Position numbers and translations under genes: made by a program
Part shown: in pieces, positions 1 to 6,055 of the stretch
Numbering within the stretch: the stretch's first letter is position 1
Layout of the letters: the number at the start of each line of letters is the position of its first letter
Assembly: GCA_016650435.1 (NCBI GenBank)
Contig: JAENVT010000237.1
Coordinates: 1 to 8,377 of the forward strand
Direction of reading: 5' to 3'
Origin: Ilumatobacteraceae bacterium
GTDB lineage: Bacteria; Actinomycetota; Acidimicrobiia; Acidimicrobiales; Ilumatobacteraceae
DNA: 8,377 nucleotides
Notes under the pieces: generated by a model
The model's input: the letters and a program-made list of their open reading frames with translations, nothing else
The model's database searches: none
Told to the model about the DNA's origin: nothing

Positions 1-459
1 CACGGTTTTCCGGTCGTCGACGTCCGCGTCGAGTGCTACGACGGCAAGTACCACAGCGTCGACTCATCCGACATGGCGTTCAAGAATGCTGCGGCGAGCG
101 GTTTCAAGGAAGCCCTCGGCCGCGCCGGTGCCGTGGTGCTGGAGCCGATCTCGTTGCTGAAGGTGACGATTCCCTCTGGGTACCAGGGCGATGTCCTCGC
201 CGATCTAACGACACGACGCGGTCGGGTGGTCGGTACTTCAGCGGGCGAGCACGGCGAACAAGAAGTTTCCGCGCTGGTTCCGACAGCCGAGATCATTCGC
301 TATGCGCTCGACCTTCGCTCGCTGACAGCAGGACGCGGACGCTTCGTCGCAACGCATGATCACGACGAGATCCTCCCCAACAATCTCGTCAGCAAAGTGA
401 AGGCCGCAACGACTGCCAATCACAATGGCGGTGGCGCAAGCCGCGCCGCAGCGCGTTGA
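1..459 (+). CDS. Elongation factor G-like GTPase (EF-G2 type), C-terminal fragment
   Basis: Partial gene, open at the left edge. The 152 visible residues match domains IV and V of EF-G, the ribosomal translocase. Domain IV ends with the block GFPVVDVRV, YDGKYHSVDSSDMAFK. Domain V carries VVLEPI, GDVLADLTTRRGRVVGT and IIRYALDLRSLTAGRGRF. Housekeeping EF-G usually reads RRGRI-GM and FGYATxLRSxTQGR here. RRGRVVGT and IRYALDLRSLTAGR instead resemble the EF-G-like paralogue (EF-G2, fusA2 in mycobacteria), whose role in translocation is doubtful. The last 20 or so residues form an Ala/Gly/Asn-rich tail. The G domain lies outside the window, so GTPase competence cannot be judged. The next gene starts 14 bases after the TGA, close enough for read-through transcription, though the functions look unrelated. 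The family is confident; the paralogue assignment is moderate. Confidence 0.9.
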   Translation, partial: HGFPVVDVRVECYDGKYHSVDSSDMAFKNAAASGFKEALGRAGAVVLEPISLLKVTIPSGYQGDVLADLTTRRGRVVGTSAGEHGEQEVSALVPTAEIIRYALDLRSLTAGRGRFVATHDHDEILPNNLVSKVKAATTANHNGGGASRAAAR

Positions 460-473
460 GAAAGGGACTACCG

Positions 474-1640
474 ATGACTGATCGACTTCGCTTCGGGATC
501 TTCATGGCCCCATTTCACCCAGCTGGAGAAAATCCGACGCTGGCATTGGAGCGCGACCTCGACCTGATCGTGCACCTCGACAAGCTCGGCTACGACGAGG
601 CGTGGATCGGCGAGCACCACTCCGCCGGCACTGAGATCATCGCCTGCCCAGAGATCTTCATCGCCACCGCCGCGGAACGCACGCGACACATCAAGCTCGG
701 CACCGGCGTGACCAGTGTGGCGTACCACAACCCCTACATGGTCGCCGAGCGCGCTGTGTTGCTCGACCATCTCACGCGCGGTCGCTTCATGCTCGGCCTC
801 GGGCCAGGCTCGCTGCCCACCGACGCGATCATGCTGGGGCTCGATCCCACCGAGACCCGCCCGCTGCTCGAAGAGGGCGTCGACGTCATCATGAAGTTGT
901 TGCGCACCGATGACCCTGTCAGCAGCCAGACCAAGGCCTGGAACCTCGTCGACGCCCGGCTGCACCTGCGTCCCTATTCCAACCCGGTGTTCGATGTTGC
1001 CGTGCCCGCCGTCGCGTCACCCTCCGGCCCGCGTCTTGCCGGCCGCTACGGGATCGGCTTGCTGTCGATCGGCGCGACGCAATCGGAGGGTTTCGATCTG
1101 CTCGGCCTGCACTGGGATGTCATGGAAGAACGCGCTGCCAAGTTCGATGCGGTGGCCGACCGCAACCAGTGGCGCCTGGTGGGAACGATGCACATTGCCG
1201 AGACGAAAGAACAGGCATACAAGAACGTCGAGTTCGGCATTGCCCACTGGTTCAACTACTTCCAAAAGGTTGCCGCCTTCCCGCAGATGGCAGTCAACGG
1301 CGACAACGTTCGGGAAATGATCGACTTCGTCAACGAAAGCGGCCTCGGGTCTATTGGCACGGCCGACATGGCCTGTGAGCAAATCGATCGATTGACCAAG
1401 CAGTCCGGTGGATTCGGTTGCTACATGCAGTTGGCCCACGAATGGGCCAACCCTGTGGCAACGCATCGCAGCTACGAACTGATCGCCCAGCGAGTGATGC
1501 CCGAGTTCCAGGGGCAGGCGTACAGCACGTTGAACGCCAAGACCCGTGCGGTCGAATCCCGACCCGAACTCGCCGATCGCAACATGAAAGCCGTCGAGGA
1601 GATGGTTGCCAAGCACCAGGCCGAACTCGCCGCGGGCTGA
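474..1640 (+). CDS. LLM-class flavin-dependent monooxygenase, limonene 1,2-monooxygenase (LimB)-like
   Basis: A 388-residue bacterial-luciferase-like TIM-barrel protein that would use reduced FMN and O2 to oxidise a small organic substrate. ATG 474 is chosen because GAGAAAGGGA (458-467) sits 6 bases upstream; the frame extends to TTG 456, but that overlaps the previous stop. Visible family marks are LRFGIFMAPFHPAGENPTLA (residues 5-24), GYDEAWIGEHHS (39-50), EIFIATAAERT, IKLGTGV, YHNPYMVAERA..LDHLTRGR and LGLGPGSLPTDA. From memory, this N-terminal pattern and the length of about 387 match Rhodococcus limonene 1,2-monooxygenase closely. Annotations within this subgroup are unreliable, so the substrate is open. 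Enzymes of this class need a separate flavin reductase, and none is encoded here. The MFS pump 63 bases downstream may be co-transcribed. Family is high confidence, substrate low. Confidence 0.93.
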   Translation: MTDRLRFGIFMAPFHPAGENPTLALERDLDLIVHLDKLGYDEAWIGEHHSAGTEIIACPEIFIATAAERTRHIKLGTGVTSVAYHNPYMVAERAVLLDHLTRGRFMLGLGPGSLPTDAIMLGLDPTETRPLLEEGVDVIMKLLRTDDPVSSQTKAWNLVDARLHLRPYSNPVFDVAVPAVASPSGPRLAGRYGIGLLSIGATQSEGFDLLGLHWDVMEERAAKFDAVADRNQWRLVGTMHIAETKEQAYKNVEFGIAHWFNYFQKVAAFPQMAVNGDNVREMIDFVNESGLGSIGTADMACEQIDRLTKQSGGFGCYMQLAHEWANPVATHRSYELIAQRVMPEFQGQAYSTLNAKTRAVESRPELADRNMKAVEEMVAKHQAELAAG

Positions 1641-1691
1641 GCTTCCGTAGCCGACGACGTGGGGATCGAGGTCGTAGACGAAGGCGTGGTC

Positions 1692-1697
1692 GAGGGG
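1692..1697 (+). promoter_or_regulatory. Ribosome binding site that selects a TTG start
   Basis: GAGGGG lies 6 bases before TTG 1704 in the frame of the DHA2 transporter. The more upstream in-frame GTG codons at 1659 and 1686 have no comparable purine-rich sequence at the right distance. The residues they would add (IEVVDEGVVEGLSL) are acidic and unlike the short basic N-terminus normal in this family. The TTG is therefore the preferred start. This is a judgement by eye. Confidence 0.55.
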
Positions 1698-1703
1698 CTC
1701 TCC

Positions 1704-3140
1704 TTGCACTCATCGCGGGGACGGATTGCGCTCGTTGCGACGGTCGCGGCCAGCGCCATGGCCAGTCTCGACGCGACTGTCGTCAACGTCGCCTTGCCGC
1801 ACATCGGCGAACAGTTCCACGCCTCGATCAGCGCACTGCAGTGGGTGCTGACCGGATATCTCGTGGCGCTCGCGTCGTTGATCCTGCTCGGCGGTGCGTT
1901 AGGCGACCGCTTCGGGCGTCGCAAGGTCTTCGTGATCGGCACCATCTGGTTCGCCGCGGCTTCGCTGCTGTGCGGCGCCGCGCCCAACATCGAAGTGCTC
2001 GTCGCCGCCCGCGTGCTGCAAGGCGTCGGTGGCGCGTTGCTGACGCCAGGCAGCTTGGCGATCCTGCAGGCGAGCTTCCGCGAGACAGATCGAGCGGCGG
2101 CCGTCGGTGCCTGGTCGGGCCTCGGAGGTGTTGCAGGCGCGATCGGACCGTTCGTCGGTGGTGGGCTCGTCGATGGGCCGGGTTGGAGATGGGCGTTTCT
2201 CATCAACGTGCCGGTCGCGGCCATCGCGATTGCCTGCGCGCACGCCGCTATTCCGGAAACCCGCGACCCGCACGCCGACCGCAGCCTCGACCTGATCGGC
2301 GCTTTGTTCGCCGTGATCGGCCTGGCGGCCAGCACGTGGACCCTGACTGAGGCGGGACCGCATGGCTGGACCAGCGCCAGCGTCCTGGGCGCCGCAGTTA
2401 TCGCCATTGCGGCCGTCGCCGCGTTCGTGCGACGCATGATGCACTCCAGCGATCCGCTGGTGCCACCTGCGCTCTTCCGCAATCGAACGTTCACGGTGGT
2501 GAATCTTCAGACCGTGTTGCTGTATGGCGCACTCGGAGTCTCGTTCTTCCTGATCTCGTTCGAACTCCAAGTCGCAACAGGTTGGTCGGCACTGCAGGCC
2601 GGCGTCGCCCTACTGCCGGCGACCGGAATGATGCTGTTGTTGTCTGCGAGCTCGGGTTCGCTGGCGCAACGGATCGGGCCGCGAGTGCAGCTGACGGTCG
2701 GTCCACTGCTTGCCGCGGTCGGACTCTTGCTGCTCGCTCGCATCGGAGAACATGCGTCGTGGGCAACCGATGTGCTGCCCGGCGCAGTCGTATTCGGTCT
2801 CGGGCTCGTCACGTTCGTCGCCCCGCTCACCGCCACCGTGATGGCCGCAGCTGATCCCGACCACGTCAGCGTGGCGTCCGGAGTCAACAACGCCATAGCG
2901 AGGGCCGCAGGCCTCAGCGCGCTGGCCGTCATCCCCGTCGTCTCCGGCCTGACCGCGGCGACGCAGCCCGCTCAGATCACCCATGCCTTCCGACTCGGCC
3001 TGGTGGTGACCGCATGTGTTGCTGCGGCAGCGAGTCCGCTCGCCTTCTTCGGCCTCGGCGAACACGCCCGCGCCCCGCGTACCGCCCGTCACGTTCACTG
3101 CTCCCTCGACGGAGCCCCGCTGCAACCCCACCGCTGCTGA
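1704..3140 (+). CDS. MFS transporter, DHA2 (EmrB/QacA-type) 14-segment drug:H+ antiporter
   Basis: A 478-residue inner-membrane exporter, starting at TTG 1704. Family motifs are LDATVVNVALP (residues 22-32, with the intramembrane acidic residue D23 typical of DHA2), WVLTGYLVALA, motif A GALGDRFGRRKV (64-75), ARVLQGVGGALLTPGSLAIL, the antiporter motif GGVAGAIGPFVGGGL (141-155) and WRWAFLINVPV. Hydrophobic segments continue through to about residue 455, consistent with 14 helices. The last 25 or so residues (ending HVHCSLDGAPLQPHRC) are polar and atypical. Such pumps usually export hydrophobic drugs, dyes or toxic metabolites with proton exchange. Its position behind the flavin monooxygenase suggests, but does not show, export of a related compound. 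No TetR/MarR regulator is adjacent. The gene converges on the XRE-cupin gene with a 48-base gap. Confidence 0.93.
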   Translation: MHSSRGRIALVATVAASAMASLDATVVNVALPHIGEQFHASISALQWVLTGYLVALASLILLGGALGDRFGRRKVFVIGTIWFAAASLLCGAAPNIEVLVAARVLQGVGGALLTPGSLAILQASFRETDRAAAVGAWSGLGGVAGAIGPFVGGGLVDGPGWRWAFLINVPVAAIAIACAHAAIPETRDPHADRSLDLIGALFAVIGLAASTWTLTEAGPHGWTSASVLGAAVIAIAAVAAFVRRMMHSSDPLVPPALFRNRTFTVVNLQTVLLYGALGVSFFLISFELQVATGWSALQAGVALLPATGMMLLLSASSGSLAQRIGPRVQLTVGPLLAAVGLLLLARIGEHASWATDVLPGAVVFGLGLVTFVAPLTATVMAAADPDHVSVASGVNNAIARAAGLSALAVIPVVSGLTAATQPAQITHAFRLGLVVTACVAAAASPLAFFGLGEHARAPRTARHVHCSLDGAPLQPHRC

Positions 3141-3149
3141 TCGCTGTCA

Positions 3150-3177
3150 CCGATATCGGCGGCCGGCGCCCGCGCCG
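3150..3177. terminator. GC-rich dyads between convergent stops (possible bidirectional terminator)
   Basis: The 48 bases between the DHA2 stop and the convergent regulator stop hold the perfect 10-bp palindrome CCGATATCGG (3150-3159). A CGGCG/CGCCG pair follows (3157-3161 with 3173-3177), with an inner GGCG/CGCC option. No T-run follows on either strand, so this is not a standard intrinsic terminator. It could pause transcription from both sides. Confidence 0.25.
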
Positions 3178-3188
3178 CGCTGAGACTC

Positions 3189-3773
3189 CTATTGGTGGAG
3201 GTGCACACTCTCGCCGTGCGGCCCGAAGACTGCGATTAGTTCCACAGCTCCGTCGATCGCCCCGAACCAATGGGGTGTCCAGGTGCTGAACTCCACGGCT
3301 TCGCCCGGCTCAATGACAAGGTCCTGGGCGCCCAGCATGAGCCGCATGCGTCCTTCGAGGACGAACATCCAGTCGTGTCCGTCGTGTACACGCAGCGACT
3401 CGGGTGGTTTGCGTCGTCGAGCGCTGATGCGGACTTTGAAGACGTGGAGCCCGCCCGCATGGCCACGGTTCGTGAGCGGCCACATGGTGACACCGTTGTG
3501 AGTCTTCGGTTGGCTGCGGACCCGTGGGTCGGGTGGAGGCGCACCTCCGAGAAGGTCGTCAGCGCTGACCCCGAGTGCTGCCGCGAGGCCTGGGATGTGG
3601 TCCAAGGCGAGACGGCGTTTGCCCGACTCGAGCCTGCTGAGCATCGAGATGTCGATGTGAGTTCGCTCGCTGACCTGTTGCAGGGTGAGCCCCTGCTCGG
3701 TCCGCAGTTCTCGCAGCCGCCGGCGAACCCGGGCTTCGATCGATTCCTCGGCTTCTGCTGCCTTTGCCTGCAT
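3189..3773 (-). CDS. XRE-family transcriptional regulator with C-terminal cupin sensor domain
   Basis: A 194-residue two-domain regulator. An N-terminal Cro/C1-type helix-turn-helix spans about residues 15-75: VRRRLRELRTEQGLTLQQVS, then HIDISMLSRLESGKRR and LAAALGVSADDLL. A short Pro/Asp-rich linker follows. The C-terminal cupin spans about 97-185, with the first-motif region RVHDGHDWMFVLEG (H130, H133, E140) and the second motif PGEAVEFSTWTPHWFG (P156, G157, H168). Family members bind DNA as dimers and sense a small ligand or metal in the cupin barrel. The ATG at 3773 is the first in frame and has no Shine-Dalgarno. A -35/-10 pair places the transcript start within a base or two of it, so a leaderless mRNA is likely. 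It diverges from an MFS exporter, a common regulator/target layout. A dyad over its own start suggests autorepression. Confidence 0.93.
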   Translation of the reverse strand: MQAKAAEAEESIEARVRRRLRELRTEQGLTLQQVSERTHIDISMLSRLESGKRRLALDHIPGLAAALGVSADDLLGGAPPPDPRVRSQPKTHNGVTMWPLTNRGHAGGLHVFKVRISARRRKPPESLRVHDGHDWMFVLEGRMRLMLGAQDLVIEPGEAVEFSTWTPHWFGAIDGAVELIAVFGPHGESVHLHQ

Positions 3774-3790
3774 GGCAAGTCATGTTGCCA
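3773..3790. promoter_or_regulatory. Candidate operator: 18-bp dyad in the divergent promoter region
   Basis: TGGCAA (3773-3778) and TTGCCA (3785-3790) are perfect 6-bp inverted arms around a 6-bp spacer. The dyad begins on the regulator's start codon, covers its -10 element and ends on the exporter's -35 hexamer. A third, 5/6-matching copy of the half-site (TGTCAA) lies at 3805-3810. A dimer of the XRE-cupin protein bound here would block both promoters. The symmetry is read directly; the binding protein is inferred. Confidence 0.5.
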
Positions 3791-3810
3791 GAATGGATGT
3801 CGGCTGTCAA
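3782..3810 (-). promoter_or_regulatory. Promoter of the XRE-cupin regulator gene (leaderless)
   Basis: On the minus strand, TTGACA (complement of 3805-3810) is a perfect -35 hexamer. After a 17-bp spacer comes CAACAT (complement of 3782-3787), a 3/6 match to the -10 consensus. The expected transcript start, near 3775, lies within two bases of the ATG at 3773, which would leave no room for a ribosome binding site. None is seen. Confidence 0.45.
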
Positions 3811-3813
3811 ACT
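3785..3813 (+). promoter_or_regulatory. Promoter of the divergent MFS exporter gene (leaderless)
   Basis: TTGCCA (3785-3790, 5/6 to consensus), a 17-bp spacer, then CAAACT (3808-3813, 3/6 to consensus). The predicted transcript start is position 3820, which is the A of the chosen ATG. It overlaps the oppositely directed regulator promoter almost completely, so the two would compete for RNA polymerase even without a repressor. Confidence 0.4.
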
Positions 3814-3819
3814 CGACGC

Positions 3820-5067
3820 ATGGACCACCGCCAACGCCACGGAACTCGCCGATTCGCGGCCTTCGGTAACCGAAACTTCCGGCTCTACTTCATCGGCCAG
3901 ACCATCTCGAGTATCGGGTCGTGGACGCAGTCGCTAGCCGTGATCTGGTTGGTGCTCGAGATCACCAACCGCAGTGACCGTCTCGGGATCGCGGCGGCGC
4001 TGCAGTTCCTGCCGATGCTGTTGCTGGGCGCGCCTGCGGGCGTGCTGGCGGACAAGATCGACAACCGACGCCTGCTCGTCGCCACATCCACCGCGTCGGG
4101 ACTGCTGGCATTGACATTCGGAGTGGTAGTGGCGACGGGCTACGTCACGATCTGGTGGATCTACGCGCTCACGATGATGCTCGGCCTGGTCCTCGCCGTG
4201 GAGCGCCCGGCCATGCAGGCCATCCTGTTCGAACTGGTGGGGACCGAACTGCTCCCGAGCGGGGTGGCGGCCAACAGCACCATCAACTCGGTGTCACGTC
4301 TCATCGGCCCGGCCCTGGCCGGCGTTCTCATCGCCACGGTCGGAGTGGAGACGTGCTTTCTCATCAACGCCGCGTCGTACCTCGTGGTCATCGGCGCGCT
4401 GGTTGCTCTGCGTTCGAGCGAACTCGTGGATCGGCCGCTCGTCGGGCGGGCGAAGGGGAGGCTCCGTGAAGGGTTCGCCTATGTGCGCAGCCATCCAGAT
4501 GTGGCCCGACCATTGTTGGTTATGACCGTCGTGGGCACCGTGGCGTACAACTTCCAGACCACGTTCCCGTCGATGGTCCGCTTCGGGTTCCATCGTGGCG
4601 CGGCGTCGGTCGGCACGGCCATGAGCGTCAGCGCCATCGGCTCCATCATCGGTGGCATCTACATCGCCGGAGTGAAGCCGCATCCGCGTCGGACGCTGGC
4701 TGTTGTCCTGGTCGGGTTCGCCGCGGCGTGCCTGGCGCTGTCCATCACGCCGGGGTTCTGGCCCTTCGTGGCCATGAGCATCCTGTTGGGGTTCGCGTCG
4801 GCATCGTTCCAATCTGTGAACACCGTCGTGCTGCAGCAGGCCACAGAACCGTCCATGCAGGGCCGGGTCATGGCCCTCCATCAGATGGCTTGGTTCGGCA
4901 GCACCCCCATCGGCGCCCTGCTGATGGGCTGGGTCATCCAGGTCTCGTCGCCCCGGGTCCCGTTCGCACTGGGCGGACTCTCCGCGCTCTTGTGCGCAGC
5001 CGCCGTGATCGGTCGTCAACGCTCGGCACGCTCGCATGGTCACCGCGTCGTTGTCAGTGGCGCTTGA
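3820..5067 (+). CDS. MFS exporter, PF05977/EntS-like 12-segment transporter
   Basis: A 415-residue membrane transporter. ATG 3820 is chosen because the conserved start of this family (FAAFGNRNFRLYFIGQTISS, residues 12-31) follows closely and a promoter-like element points to this base. ATG 3793 (9 residues longer) is possible. Longer versions run antisense into the regulator gene. Marks include GSWTQSLAVIWLVLEIT, motif A-like GVLADKIDNRRLL (74-86), LAVERPAMQAILFELV, LLPSGVAANSTINSVSRLIG..LAGVLI, FLINAASYL and, in the C-half, MQGRVMALHQMAWFGSTPIG. Together these fit the transmembrane-secretion-effector/EntS-type group, which exports siderophores, macrolides or other small molecules. Hydrophobic segments fit 12 helices and the length is normal. 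Control by the divergent XRE-cupin protein is inferred. The last 14 bases overlap the end of a possible small minus-strand gene. Confidence 0.93.
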   Translation: MDHRQRHGTRRFAAFGNRNFRLYFIGQTISSIGSWTQSLAVIWLVLEITNRSDRLGIAAALQFLPMLLLGAPAGVLADKIDNRRLLVATSTASGLLALTFGVVVATGYVTIWWIYALTMMLGLVLAVERPAMQAILFELVGTELLPSGVAANSTINSVSRLIGPALAGVLIATVGVETCFLINAASYLVVIGALVALRSSELVDRPLVGRAKGRLREGFAYVRSHPDVARPLLVMTVVGTVAYNFQTTFPSMVRFGFHRGAASVGTAMSVSAIGSIIGGIYIAGVKPHPRRTLAVVLVGFAAACLALSITPGFWPFVAMSILLGFASASFQSVNTVVLQQATEPSMQGRVMALHQMAWFGSTPIGALLMGWVIQVSSPRVPFALGGLSALLCAAAVIGRQRSARSHGHRVVVSGA

Positions 5068-5149
5068 CGCCCCCGTACTTCATGCGGGCGTTCGCAATCT
5101 TCCACGTCACCCTGTTCAGGGTCTCGTCGTCAAAGAGCGATGGACGCAT
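5054..5149 (-). CDS. Possible small protein of unknown function (31 aa)
   Basis: The frame starts MRPSLFDDETLNRVTWKIAN and ends RMKYGGVKRH. I recognise no family. It looks coding because 27 of 31 third codon positions are G or C while only 13 of 31 second positions are, the pattern of genuine high-GC genes. It is also mixed-charge and helix-prone (DETLNRVTWKIANARMKYG) rather than Arg/Pro-rich like antisense shadows. The ATG at 5149 has only a weak GAGG 11 bases upstream. The same frame is open further upstream, but that part lies antisense to the HTH gene. Its 3' end overlaps the MFS exporter's 3' end by 14 bases, tail to tail. It is divergent from the tandem-HTH gene, with a palindrome between them. 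It may instead be chance. Confidence 0.4.
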   Translation of the reverse strand: MRPSLFDDETLNRVTWKIANARMKYGGVKRH

Positions 5150-5172
5150 CGTACGACCGGCCTCGACGCAGT

Positions 5173-5184
5173 GTTCGCGCGAAC
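5173..5184. promoter_or_regulatory. Perfect 12-bp palindrome between divergent small genes
   Basis: GTTCGCGCGAAC reads the same on both strands. It lies 49 bases before the tandem-HTH gene start and 23 bases before the possible 31-aa minus-strand gene. This is a natural operator position, and the HTH protein is one candidate ligand. It has the GTTC/GAAC arms in the opposite order to the mycobacterial LexA (SOS) box, so it is not called as one. A TANNNT-type -10 (TAGGGT, 5201-5206) follows without a recognisable -35. Confidence 0.35.
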
Positions 5185-5233
5185 GACCCAGTGGTGCACG
5201 TAGGGTGGAGGTCGAGCAGAGGAGACCAGGACT

Positions 5234-5545
5234 ATGGGTGACCACGATTTCTTGAGACCGGTCGAACGCTGCGTCTTGCGCCTGGTCGCCAGTGGTGTCG
5301 ATCACATCGAAATCGCTCGCCGTTTCCGGCGCCAACCGGAGTTCGTCGATCGGGTGATCGCATACGCGGGGATGCCCCGCACCGGCGTCCAGCCGGAGGG
5401 GGAAGAGTTGCGACCAGTGGAGCGCCGGATCCTGAAATGGCGCGCCAGCGGGGCGGCACACGCCGACATTGGACGCCGCTTCCATCGCAGCGCGGGCCAC
5501 ATCCGACGAATCGAACAACTGGCGACCTACAAACTGGCCCGGTAA
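5234..5545 (+). CDS. Tandem helix-turn-helix protein (two LuxR/sigma-region-4-like repeats), hypothetical
   Basis: A 103-residue basic protein with start ATG 5234 and a good ribosome binding site (AGAGGAG, 5218-5224; 9-base spacing). It consists almost entirely of two copies of one unit offset by 52 residues: residues 7-44 (LRPVERCVLRLVASGVDHIE, then IARRFRRQ) and 59-97 (LRPVERRILKWRASGAAHAD, then IGRRFHRS). I count 17 identities in the first 35 aligned positions. Each unit resembles the helix-turn-helix of LuxR or sigma region 4 (ER.vL.l.ASG..h.eIA.RF....). There is no receiver, kinase or sigma region 2, so it is probably a small DNA-binding regulator with two recognition helices in one chain. 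No specific family or target is known to me. It converges on the STAS gene 60 bases downstream, with no clear terminator between. Confidence 0.8.
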   Translation: MGDHDFLRPVERCVLRLVASGVDHIEIARRFRRQPEFVDRVIAYAGMPRTGVQPEGEELRPVERRILKWRASGAAHADIGRRFHRSAGHIRRIEQLATYKLAR

Positions 5546-5605
5546 GCACACAACCCCACTGCTGCCCCCTCAGCTGACCGCCAACCGGGCCGTCGACCCT
5601 ACCTC

Positions 5606-6055
5606 TCAACCGGCGAGAGCGTCCGGGCCCTCGTACAGGGAGGTGCGGGTGACGAGTTCGTCGACGAGCAGCGTGTGCACCCCGGCGAGCACCAAAAGTC
5701 GGGCGACGGACCCCGTTGCAGCAATCGCCAATGAGAACTCGAGACCCTGGTCGAGCACTGCCTCTCGCGACAGCAGAAGGCTGCGAAGCCCCGACGAATC
5801 GATGAAGGTCACGCGCGTGGCGTCAATATGCAGCGACCGGAGCCCGTGCACTGCAATGGCACCGGCAATCGTTTCCAGGACCTGGCGTTCGACGATCAAA
5901 TCCAGGTCGCCGTACAGTGTGACAACGGCTCGAGTGTCGGATCGCTCGACCTCAACGACCGGAGCAGGATCGCGCGGTGGCGGGAGCTCGATTGCTGCCT
6001 GCACGATTCGATCGGTTGTCAACTGTCCACCAAGGGCTGGGGTAGGTGCTGGCAC
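5606..6055 (-). CDS. STAS-domain protein, anti-sigma factor antagonist type
   Basis: About 149 residues if started at GTG 6055. The STAS fold covers roughly residues 33-135: VVEVERSDTRAVVTLYGDLD, then HGLRSLHIDATRVTFIDSSG and LRSLLLSREAVLDQG. The DSSGL motif (residues 86-90) carries the serine that a cognate anti-sigma kinase phosphorylates in SpoIIAA/RsbV-type proteins, so the phospho-switch looks intact. When unphosphorylated, such proteins bind the anti-sigma factor and free the sigma factor. The start is uncertain. The frame is open to 6250, but the extra residues are Arg/Pro-rich and lack conserved features. GTG 6055 has AGGGG about 12 bases upstream, rather far. TTG 6022 has GGTGG close by and would fit a promoter using TATACT (complement of 6056-6061). 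No anti-sigma kinase or sigma gene is adjacent, so it is an orphan here. Confidence 0.88.
   Translation of the reverse strand: MPAPTPALGGQLTTDRIVQAAIELPPPRDPAPVVEVERSDTRAVVTLYGDLDLIVERQVLETIAGAIAVHGLRSLHIDATRVTFIDSSGLRSLLLSREAVLDQGLEFSLAIAATGSVARLLVLAGVHTLLVDELVTRTSLYEGPDALAG

Noticed and set aside
1017..1709. Long minus-strand open frame antisense to the LLM monooxygenase
   Set aside because: It is a shadow of a confidently identified gene. Its translation has no family motif, which is usual for antisense frames in GC-rich genes.
1472..2494. 340-codon minus-strand frame across the LLM end and the DHA2 transporter
   Set aside because: Low-complexity Ala/Ser/Arg/Thr composition without domains. 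The plus strand carries all DHA2 motifs in register.
4294..5043. 249-codon minus-strand frame inside the MFS exporter
   Set aside because: Asp/Gly/Arg/His-rich antisense artefact. The plus strand has a complete 12-segment transporter.
5173..5184. SOS (LexA) box
   Set aside because: The mycobacterial box has GAAC before GTTC with a short spacer. Here the arms are in the reverse order with no spacer, and no damage-response gene is adjacent.
5546..5605. Terminator between the convergent tandem-HTH and STAS genes
   Set aside because: Only very short dyads such as CAGCTG are present, with no stable stem and no T-run on either strand.
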